Shown piece after piece: positions 17,884-26,100 of a DNA stretch of 64,000 nt. Each line of letters starts with the position of its first letter. The stretch's first letter is position 1. Origin of the DNA: Bacteroidales bacterium (GTDB lineage: Bacteria > Bacteroidota > Bacteroidia > Bacteroidales > Lentimicrobiaceae); the NCBI GenBank assembly GCA_016788045.1, contig JAEUTG010000046.1, positions 1-64,000 on the forward strand. The letters run 5' to 3'. The notes below the pieces were generated by a model that ran no database searches, was not told where the DNA came from, and saw only the letters and a list, made by a program, of their open reading frames with translations. Position numbers and translations under genes: made by a program.

Positions 17884-19457
17884 TTCACATCCTTAAATTT
17901 ATACTGTCTGTATGGCTTCGGGCTGGCCTCAACCATCTTATGGCAATCGTTACAGGCTACATGAATGTGTTTCCCATCCAGCGGGAATCTTGTTTTGTTG
18001 TGATCAAATCCTGAAAGGGTCCAGTTTTCGGAAGAATGACACCGGGAACAATCGGTAAACCCGTCAACATCGTACTGCCCCGCATGGTTGTCTTCATGGC
18101 AACTGCTGCAGGTTTGCGGCGTACCGGTAAAGCTGATTTTACCGGGTTCCGCTTGTTCCTGTTTTGCATGACAGGAACGGCAGCTCTGATTTGCATGCGC
18201 TCCTGTAATTGCAAATCTGGTAAGAGAATGGTCAAAGGTAATGGCGGCCCAGCTACTCTCTGAATGACAGTTTCTGCAATCTGACCCGGGATAATACTTC
18301 TGATCAAGGTACTCTTTATGAATGTCTTCATGGCAATCGCGGCAAACCAGGCCAATCTCACGGAATGACCAGTTATCTGTTTTTTTGTGACAGGCAATGC
18401 AGGGAATCGCCAGATGTGCGCCGTTCAAAGGGAAACTGCCCTGATTGTGCATTTCAACAGTAAAAATTGTTTCTCCAAACCCGCTGTCGGTATGACATTC
18501 ACGGCAGTCCCTGATGTGGTTGTCCTGCCTGAACTGACCCTTATGGAAATCAGGATGACAATCGGAGCATTTCTGATGCGCCAAAGGCGTTGTATAACTG
18601 CCCTTGTGGCATGAAGCACAGCTAACCGAACTATGCCTGCCGGTAAGCGGAAACCGTGTCTGGTTGTGATTGAAACTGTTGGTTCCCTTTAACTGCCTGA
18701 AAGATTCTTCCGAATGACATTGCGTACAATGCTGGCCGAATTTATTGTCGTGCGGATCGGTATGGCAGTCGGTACAGTTTTTAAACGGGAACCCTGTAAA
18801 CTGCTGGAAATTTTTACCGTTTCGGGTGCTTTTCTTATGACAATCAATACATTGTGTATCAAGATGCTTCCCTTTCAGCCTGAAGCCGGCTTTGTTGTGG
18901 TCAAACCTGCCGGCAGGTTTAAATTTAACATTGTCGTGGCAGTCAGCGCAATTCTCCGACAGGGTCTTCTGGTGATAATCTTCATGACAGGTAAGGCATA
19001 ACGCGTTAAGTCCCAGGTAGGTGTTCTTCTTTTTTCTGATAACCGGATCTTTGATGTTGGCAGCTTTGTGACAATCCTCACATTTTTTTTCAGCATGGGC
19101 TCCGGTTAATTTATATCCCGCCAGGTTATGATCAAACTTAAGCTTGTCGAAGCGGATAATCTCGAAATTCCGGCCATGGTGGTCGCTGTGGCATAGCGTG
19201 CATGATTTTCCGAGAACCTTTGATGAGGAATGATACCCCTTTTTCTGAGCAACCCGGACATTGATTTCCTTATGGCACGAAAGGCATTTGTCGTTCGACA
19301 CCTTTGCCCCCAGTGTATGGCATTTCGTGCAGTTCGACATTCCTTCAAGGTGGGCATGAACCTGGGCAAGGTCACCCGGTGACAGCTGAGCCCTGCCTGC
19401 CTGCGTCAATATGAGCAGCGATATGAGTATGTAAAGCCGGTAGCGTCTTATTTTCAT
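17865..19457 (-). CDS. Multihaem c-type cytochrome with 20 CxxCH motifs
   Basis: This 530-residue exported cytochrome has 20 CxxCH sites by hand count, the first at residue 43 and the last at the very C-terminus, where CENCH ends the protein. The signal peptide (LYILISLLILTQAGRAQ) ends near residue 23. The spacing is less regular than in the next gene, but the same F-D-H-N-x-x-x-F-x-L-x-G-K-H-x4-CxxCH unit recurs (FDHNKAGFRLKGKH, FNHNQTRFPLTGRH, FDHNKTRFPLDGKH). The two cytochromes therefore share an ancestry. It lies 13 bp after the oxidoreductase gene and overlaps the 37-haem gene by 19 bp. A likely role is periplasmic transfer of electrons from the inner-membrane proteins to the larger cytochrome. 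The exact donor and acceptor are unknown. Confidence 0.93.
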   Translation of the reverse strand: MKIRRYRLYILISLLILTQAGRAQLSPGDLAQVHAHLEGMSNCTKCHTLGAKVSNDKCLSCHKEINVRVAQKKGYHSSSKVLGKSCTLCHSDHHGRNFEIIRFDKLKFDHNLAGYKLTGAHAEKKCEDCHKAANIKDPVIRKKKNTYLGLNALCLTCHEDYHQKTLSENCADCHDNVKFKPAGRFDHNKAGFRLKGKHLDTQCIDCHKKSTRNGKNFQQFTGFPFKNCTDCHTDPHDNKFGQHCTQCHSEESFRQLKGTNSFNHNQTRFPLTGRHSSVSCASCHKGSYTTPLAHQKCSDCHPDFHKGQFRQDNHIRDCRECHTDSGFGETIFTVEMHNQGSFPLNGAHLAIPCIACHKKTDNWSFREIGLVCRDCHEDIHKEYLDQKYYPGSDCRNCHSESSWAAITFDHSLTRFAITGAHANQSCRSCHAKQEQAEPGKISFTGTPQTCSSCHEDNHAGQYDVDGFTDCSRCHSSENWTLSGFDHNKTRFPLDGKHIHVACNDCHKMVEASPKPYRQYKFKDVKCENCH

Positions 19458-19470
19458 CAGGTAACTTCCG

Positions 19471-20802
19471 CTAATGTTTCAGAATTGCATCCCCGAATTT
19501 TTTGGTAATCTGTATCCCCGCTTTCATCAGGAACTGGGTGGGTAATTCTCCGCCGGCAAAAATGTATACCAGGTCGTTCGGAATGGTAACCGCTTCTCCG
19601 GTGTCGCTGTTAAGCAGGGTGATGTCTGTTTTGCCGATCTCCGTTACGGTAGTGTTGAACCTGATTTCCGGCTTTCCTTCCTGCGCTGCCTTCACTATCC
19701 GCTCATTGTTCCGGGGTTTAATGCGGCTGAAGGCATTGCCGCGATAAGCCAGAATTACATGATTCTTGTCGGAAAGCAACAGTGCCGATTCAATGGCAGA
19801 GTCTCCACCGCCCACAACGACAATCTCCTTTCCGCTGATTTCTTCGGGTTCCAGAAGGCGGTAAGCGACTTTTTCCTGCATTTCACCCGCGACATCCAGT
19901 TTTCGGGGTGTGCCCCTGCGGCCGATGGCGAGCAGTATGCTTTTGGCTGTATGGATTTCGCCGTTAAGGGTTTTTACCTCAAAATAGTCATCCTTGCGGA
20001 GTATTTCATCAACTTTGGAGTTCTCTTTAATTTCAATACTGTTTTTTGACAAGGCATCCTGCCACAGATTCAGCAATTCGGTTTTGCTGGTTTCGAATAA
20101 CTTAACCTTACCGTAAAGGGGCAATTCCATGGCTGAAGTCATGATGATTTTGGAGCGGGGAAAGGTATAGATGGTTCCCCCCAGCGTGTCCTGTTCAAGT
20201 GTAAGGCACTTGAGCCTGTTCTTTTTTGCAGTGAGGCTGGCAGATATGCCTGCAGGTCCGGCTCCAACCACGATCAGATCATAATCAGCCTGATGATGCA
20301 CTCCGGCAGTTCTCGCGATGTTGTCAACTGCCTGACGGCCCTGTTCAACAGCATTTTTGATGAGGCCCATTCCTCCAAGTTCCCCCGCAATAAAAATACC
20401 GGGTACATTGGTTTCAAAGGTCTGGTTAACATGTGGAAGTTCCACACCCCGTTTTTCAGTACCAATACATAAGGTAATGGCCTGGGTAGGGCAGGCGTGA
20501 AAGCAGGCCCCATGACCTATACACCGGGAAGCATTCACCGTGGTAGCTTTCCCGTTTACAATTCCAAGAATGTCTTTCTCCGGACAGGCAGCCACACAGG
20601 CACCAGTCCTGATACAACTGTTGACATCAATTACCGGATGAAGCGAAACCGGCTCATACAGCCCCTCCAGTTTTGCCTTTTCAATTTTCTCCCTGACAAT
20701 GCCGGAATTCCGGCGTTGTTTACGCACATAAAGGAAAATCACCAGCCCGCAAAGCAGGAAAGCTGTCCCGTAAATGATGATGCTTTCAAGAAGTTGTTCC
20801 AT
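19471..20802 (-). CDS. Membrane-anchored ferredoxin/FAD-NAD(P) oxidoreductase
   Basis: About 443 residues from the ATG at 20802; an alternative GTG lies at 20817, overlapping the upstream gene. One N-terminal membrane helix (IIIYGTAFLLCGLVIFLYV) is followed by a ferredoxin-like domain (CIRTGACVAACP and CIGHGACFHACP). A thioredoxin-reductase-like flavoprotein fills the rest: an FAD-binding VVGAGPAGISASLTA motif, a GRRGTPRKLDV stretch, and a second nucleotide-binding motif VVGGGDSAIESALL. The usual second Cys of each cluster motif (CxxCxxCxxxCP) is Thr in the first and His in the second, which I recall from related proteins of this class. It probably moves electrons between NAD(P)H or ferredoxin and the membrane cytochrome b-like partner, but the direction is unknown. 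Confidence 0.85.
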   Translation of the reverse strand: MEQLLESIIIYGTAFLLCGLVIFLYVRKQRRNSGIVREKIEKAKLEGLYEPVSLHPVIDVNSCIRTGACVAACPEKDILGIVNGKATTVNASRCIGHGACFHACPTQAITLCIGTEKRGVELPHVNQTFETNVPGIFIAGELGGMGLIKNAVEQGRQAVDNIARTAGVHHQADYDLIVVGAGPAGISASLTAKKNRLKCLTLEQDTLGGTIYTFPRSKIIMTSAMELPLYGKVKLFETSKTELLNLWQDALSKNSIEIKENSKVDEILRKDDYFEVKTLNGEIHTAKSILLAIGRRGTPRKLDVAGEMQEKVAYRLLEPEEISGKEIVVVGGGDSAIESALLLSDKNHVILAYRGNAFSRIKPRNNERIVKAAQEGKPEIRFNTTVTEIGKTDITLLNSDTGEAVTIPNDLVYIFAGGELPTQFLMKAGIQITKKFGDAILKH

Positions 20803-20804
20803 AC

Positions 20805-21686
20805 TCAAAAAATCCACCTGTAACCGAAAACGATGGTAACAGCAATATGAATGATCATGATAATCAGCATGATAATGGCAAAAGGTAAATGAGCCACATG
20901 CCAGTACCTGAACAGATTCTGCATAAAGAGCAGGCGGTCGATTTTACGGTTCAGCGAAACTTCATTCCTGACCAGTTTAAGCACTTGCCTGATTTCAGTT
21001 TTGTTCAGGTTCTTACCTTTCAGGCTCTTTCTGACAGACCGGATGGTTGAAAAATCATCGAAATAATTCTTTGTATAACGCCAGAACAGGATTCCCTCTT
21101 CAAGCTCAGCCTTTTTGCGTGTCGATTCAATGATCAGGTTATAACTCATTTCATCCAGCTTGTACCCCGATGATAATACATCACCAAGGTTGCTTTTCAT
21201 CTCGCGCACTTCATTCAGCGTTAATTCGCGGCCTTCTATACTTCGTGGTATCTGAATGTAGATAAATCTGCCGATGATTCCGCTCAGGAATACAGCCACC
21301 ATACTCCAGAAACTGATAGCAACCAGCCCCCCGAACTTGAAGGAGGTATGAAACAGAATCAGCAATGGGCCCAGGGTACACAGAAAAATATGAAATTCGA
21401 GCCAGTGCTTTAGCAGCCCAAGCCTCGAAAGCGATCTGACCCTTTTTCTGAGCACATAAATCAGAACCCCGACGAGCATCAACAACGATCCGAAAATTCC
21501 GAGACCATGCCCCCATGAACCGCTGGGCTTAAGGGCAGCGTAATCGGGATGGAAGAACCTTTCTTCAACAGGAACCCTGTAATAGGAGATGCCTTTTTGC
21601 AGAATATAGACCAACACCAGTGCCACAATGGCAATCAATGCTAAAATGTAAATACGGTGTGCTTTTCCCATTTCTGAACAGTTCAT
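20805..21686 (-). CDS. Cytochrome b-like inner membrane protein, first gene of multihaem operon
   Basis: This 293-residue membrane protein has five or six helices. His residues lie in helix-forming stretches: KHWLEFHIFLCTLGPLLILF, then HTSF, and near the end YWHVAHLPFAII followed by an MIIHIAV segment. This arrangement fits a di-haem b-type electron carrier. Between helices 4 and 5 is a charged cytoplasmic region of about 100 residues (EGRELTLNEVREMKSNLGD... to SLNRKIDRLL) that could dock the next gene's ferredoxin/FAD protein. The stop lies 2 bp before the ATG of that gene. A quinone-linked role is inferred from context; no named family was matched with certainty. Confidence 0.72.
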   Translation of the reverse strand: MNCSEMGKAHRIYILALIAIVALVLVYILQKGISYYRVPVEERFFHPDYAALKPSGSWGHGLGIFGSLLMLVGVLIYVLRKRVRSLSRLGLLKHWLEFHIFLCTLGPLLILFHTSFKFGGLVAISFWSMVAVFLSGIIGRFIYIQIPRSIEGRELTLNEVREMKSNLGDVLSSGYKLDEMSYNLIIESTRKKAELEEGILFWRYTKNYFDDFSTIRSVRKSLKGKNLNKTEIRQVLKLVRNEVSLNRKIDRLLFMQNLFRYWHVAHLPFAIIMLIIMIIHIAVTIVFGYRWIF

Positions 21687-22015
21687 TTAAAGGCATTCAG
21701 ACAAAAAATTCTCTGAATGAATAATTCTCGAAATCTATCCTAAGATCAAAAGTACATCCATTATTCCACTATCTGAAAATCCGGCCCTTATTTGAAAAGA
21801 TTCCTGATAGTGACTTAGATTATAAATCACGTAAAACCGGAACCTGAAACAGCCGAATCAATGGCAGAGAAATCTTTAATCTTCTGAGTCTCAAAGCAAC
21901 CAGCGTAAACAAGGCCCGTGAATAACACCTCCGGCAAAACTAATTCCTGCAGATCAGTTTATCCCTTCAGCACCGGAAATGCCGTGCTATACCTTCTGGA
22001 CATATAGTAACGTAA
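21687..22015. other. Intergenic region upstream of the multihaem operon
   Basis: This 329-bp stretch between the operon and the cusB gene (both read leftward) holds no gene. It contains the TACTTTTG box noted at 21747-21754. No clear terminator for the cusB transcript was found by eye. Confidence 0.5.
21747..21754 (-). promoter_or_regulatory. Possible promoter minus-7 box of the multihaem operon
   Basis: On the minus strand TACTTTTG matches TAnnTTTG, about 60 bp before the ATG of the cytochrome b-like gene. No TTG was seen at the usual distance upstream, so this is only a half match; an activator could replace that contact. Confidence 0.35.
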
Positions 22016-23125
22016 TCACAAGGCTACATTGTATGCTCCGGCGGTCAGAATCTGTCCCTCAGGCAGATCGCCCATAACCTCTGTGTAGCCGTTGCTTTGC
22101 CGTCCTGTATTAATTTCTGATTTTTTGAAAAAGTAATTTCCCTTTTCCTGTTTTTTCAACACCAGCACAGCGTAACCGGCTTCAGTTTTCAGAATAGCTG
22201 CAGTGGGCAGGGCATTGGACATTTCTGCAACAGTCACGATTTCTGCTTCAATATAATCGCCTGAAACTACGTGTGAATTTTGTGGATTGTCAATGTCGGC
22301 ATAGCACAGGATTGTTCTGGTGTCCTCATCAACACTCACCCCGACAGCACTGATACGGGCAGTTCCTGCTACAGGTGCATCAGCCGGTTTAAACCTGACT
22401 GTCTGACCAACTTTCAGGCTGGCCACATCACCTGAAAAAACAGATAGTTTGAGCTGTACCTTTCCGGGATCGGTGATCCCGGCAACCACTGTCTGTGGAT
22501 CTATATACTGTCCGATTGAAGCATCAAGCCCTGATACATAGCCATCTAAAGGTGATTTTATCTGAAAATAATCATAAAAATTACCACTTTCAATCTGCTC
22601 TGCTTCGAATCCGAGGGCCTTTACCTTCAGTTTTGCAGCAGTATAAACAGCCAGCGCAGACTTAAAACTGCTTTCAGTTTCCACGAAATCCTTCTCTGAG
22701 GTAACCGACTCTTTAAAAAGTGCTTTTGCCCGCTCGTATTCAATGCTGAGGCGATGATACCTGGCTGCCGCCTCAGCATAGTCCTTTTGAATGTCAATAA
22801 CCTCTGTGCCGGAAACCGTCAGGAGGGGCTGGTTCTTGCTGACATACTGACCATTGCGGCACAATATACTCCGGATGATTCCCGACAGGGGAGTGCCAGC
22901 CAGGGCCGTGCCTCCTGCTACCGGTTCGATGGTACCGGTTGACTTAACAATGCTCTCAAACTCCTTATTTTCAATACGTCCAAGGCTCATTCCATCGGTG
23001 GTAAATTGCTTTCCGGTAATCTCAATGAAGGAGCTTTCAACCTCCGGTGCTTCTGCTGTTCCCGAACAGGACCAGAACAGGAGGGCGCCAACGGAAGTAA
23101 ACAGAATAAGTTTTGCAGATTTCAT
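22016..23125 (-). CDS. cusB: RND efflux periplasmic adaptor, CusB/CzcB type
   Basis: This 369-residue membrane-fusion protein links the inner-membrane pump to the outer-membrane channel. The signal SVGALLFWSC has a lipobox-like Cys near residue 20. The barrel-sandwich halves are visible (GGTALAGTPLSGIIRSILCR and FQIKSPLDGYVSGLDASIGQ), separated by a coiled-coil hairpin rich in Ala, Glu and Lys (residues about 112-175). A beta-barrel domain follows (VQLKLSVFSGDVASLKVGQT), then a membrane-proximal end. It begins 5 bp after the pump gene, so the two form one operon. The family and neighbour point to monovalent copper/silver or divalent zinc/cobalt/cadmium export; the metal cannot be fixed from what I see. 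Confidence 0.88.
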   Translation of the reverse strand: MKSAKLILFTSVGALLFWSCSGTAEAPEVESSFIEITGKQFTTDGMSLGRIENKEFESIVKSTGTIEPVAGGTALAGTPLSGIIRSILCRNGQYVSKNQPLLTVSGTEVIDIQKDYAEAAARYHRLSIEYERAKALFKESVTSEKDFVETESSFKSALAVYTAAKLKVKALGFEAEQIESGNFYDYFQIKSPLDGYVSGLDASIGQYIDPQTVVAGITDPGKVQLKLSVFSGDVASLKVGQTVRFKPADAPVAGTARISAVGVSVDEDTRTILCYADIDNPQNSHVVSGDYIEAEIVTVAEMSNALPTAAILKTEAGYAVLVLKKQEKGNYFFKKSEINTGRQSNGYTEVMGDLPEGQILTAGAYNVAL

Positions 23126-23130
23126 GATGT

Positions 23131-26100
23131 TTATTTTGAAAGATAGTTTAATTCAAGGGTCACTGAACTGAACTCAAGCAGGTTATTCAGGTATTCCAGT
23201 TTCAGTTGGAATGCAGTTTCGGTGCTGGCTGCATACCGGTAGAAATCAATTTCGCCTGTATCAAAGCCAAACTGTGCAGTTCTCAGTATCTCAGTGTAGA
23301 GTGTACTTCCCGACTCTTCATATTCTTTTAACCACTGACTTAAACGGTGGTAGTTGTTGAAAAGCTCCTGCTGCCTGGTTTTCAGTTGTATGGTTTCGTT
23401 AGCGTTCAGTTGCCTGGTTGCTTCCAGTGCCAGTTCTGAAGACCTGATTTTCGATTTCTGAGGCCCGAAAAACAGGGGAACAGCCAGTCCGGCCTCAAAT
23501 CCGTGATAGATGCGGGCACTTTCGTATTTGTTTGTACCGAGAAAGTAGGAAAGCTGAAGATCGGGAAGCAGTTTTTTTCGCTCTACGGCCAGGGAATGCT
23601 GGCTTAGCTTTTCACTGTTTCGGAGCTGTATTGTAAACGGAAGCGAATCAATGTTCCTGTTATTCAGGTCAATACGCTGAATTCCCGGTGATACGGTAAA
23701 AGGACCGTCAAGTCCCATCAAAGCACTGAGTCTCAGCATGGCATTATCGATGTTGCTGAGAATTCCGTTCATGAGTTGCCTTGTCTGCTGCTGCCTTGCT
23801 TTGGTATTCAGCAGATCAAGCCTGGTGATATCCCCTTTGCTTTGACGCAGGGCCGAACCTTTCAGTACTTCCATATAGAGGCTGTCGAGATACCGGTACA
23901 GCCGGAGTTTCTCATTCAGGATCTGAATATCCAGGTAGGTCAGGGATACCTGCTTCGCTATCTGTTCCTGCTTCACATTGCTCTCGCTGAATGCAAGCTG
24001 ATGGATGGCTTTCTGTTCTTTCCGGCGGGAAGCATAAAGCGATGGGAAACTGAAATTCTGCGATACGCCCCATACTGTCAGTGGGTGATTGTTGGCTGCA
24101 ATGTTGTTCTGATCGGTTCCAACCGAAAAAACGGTTTTTTCAGGATCGAAGGAAGTAGGGATCAGGGCCTTTTTTTCTTCGGTCATCAAGGCAAACGCTT
24201 TGAGTTCCGGGTTATTCAGCCTGGCCAGTTCAAGAGCCTCGCCGAAACTGATTTGTTTCTGCTGGGCAGAGGCCATCGCGGTAGGAATCGCAATCAACAG
24301 TATTACAAGGCCTTGTCTTCCCCTGATAATCCTGAACGGGAAAAAGCGGACAGATTTAATGTTATAGAAAAGTTCAAACAATATCGGCAGTGCGATCATG
24401 GTCAGCATGGTTGACGTAAAAAGACCTCCGATCACCACTGTTGCCAGCGGTCGTTGTACTTCAGCCCCGGCACCGTTCGAAATTGCCATTGGCAAAAAAC
24501 CCATGGCAGCCGCCCCGGCAGTAAGCATTACCGGCCGAAGCCTGTCTTTCGCACCCATGATGATCAGTTCCCTGAATGAATGAGTGCCTTCACTTTTTAA
24601 CTCCTTCAGATGTTCTATCAGAACGATTCCGTTCAGCACGGCTATCCCAAACAAAGCAATAAAACCAACACCGGCAGATACACTGAAGGGCATATCGCGC
24701 AGCCAGAGCAGAAAGACACCACCTACCGTTGCCAGGGGGATAGCCGTAAAGATCATAATGGCATCTTTAAACGATTGAAAGGCAAAATGCAGGAAAATGA
24801 AAATCAGCAACAAGGCCACAGGAACAGCCACCAGCAGGCGGTTGGTTGCATTCTGCAGGTTTTCGAACTGCCCGCCGTAAGCAATATATGTACCAGGCCT
24901 CAGCGTAATGTTTTTATCAACAGTAGCCTGAATATCTTTTACTACCGACTGCAGATCCCGGTTGCGGACATTTACACTCACCACAACCCTGCGATGGGTG
25001 TTCTCCCGGGAGATTTTTGCCGGTCCTGATGAATATTCAATGGTGGCCAGTTCAGAAAGGGGGATCAGCAAACCATCGTTAACCGGAACCTTCATCTGCT
25101 GGATGTCGTTGATGTCAGTCCGGTTTTTTGTGTCGAACCGCACAACCAGGTCAAAGCGTTTCTCACCTTCAAATACTACACCTGCAGCTTCTCCGCCGAA
25201 TGCCGCCGCGAGGTGTGCGTTCAGCTTACTGATATCCGCTCCGTAGTAAGCAATCTTACTCCTGTTGTAGTCAATTTTTATCTGCGGTAATCCGGCTGTT
25301 TTCTCGAGAATCACATCTCCCGCACCGGGAATATGCTCAATAAGTTTTTTGATTTCATTTGCCTTCTTATCGATATATTCCAGATCATCTCCGAAAATCT
25401 TGATGGCGATATCGGAACGGACACCGGTAATCAGTTCGTTAAAGCGCATTTCAATCGGCTGGGTAAATTCATATTCAATGCCAGGGATTGCCGACAAGGA
25501 GTCTTTAAACCGTTCGGCGAGCTCTTCTTTGCTGCCGGCACTGGTCCATGTTTTTCGGGGCCTGAGTTTGATAATCATATCAATTTCTTCCATCGACATA
25601 GGATCAGTCGGAACTTCAGCGGCCCCGATTCTGCTAACAATTTTATCCACTTCCGGAAAACCCTTTATGAGGATCTGTTCCATTTTCGTGGTTGTTTCAA
25701 TGGTTTTCGAGAGTGAAGTACCTGTCTTAAGTACAGGCTGTATCACAAAATCACCCTCATCGAGGGTCGGCACAAATTCGCCCCCCATTCTGGTAAACAG
25801 GAAGCCTGTCAGCAGTAATGACAGAAGCGCAGCGCCCAAAACAGTTTTTTTGTGGCAACATGCCCACCGGATAACCGGAAGATAGGTTCTGTGTGCCAGG
25901 CTGAGAAACCAGTCAGCGATGGTTCTCTTATCCGATGTTGAAGGCCGCAGAAACAACGAAGAGGCTACCGGTAACCAGGTCAGGCCCATAATCATGGCTC
26001 CGATGATCGCAAAGCAGAACGACAATGCCATGGGTCTGAACATTTTGCCTTCAACGCCGGTAAGGGAAAGAATCGGAATAAAAACAATCAGAATAATGAT

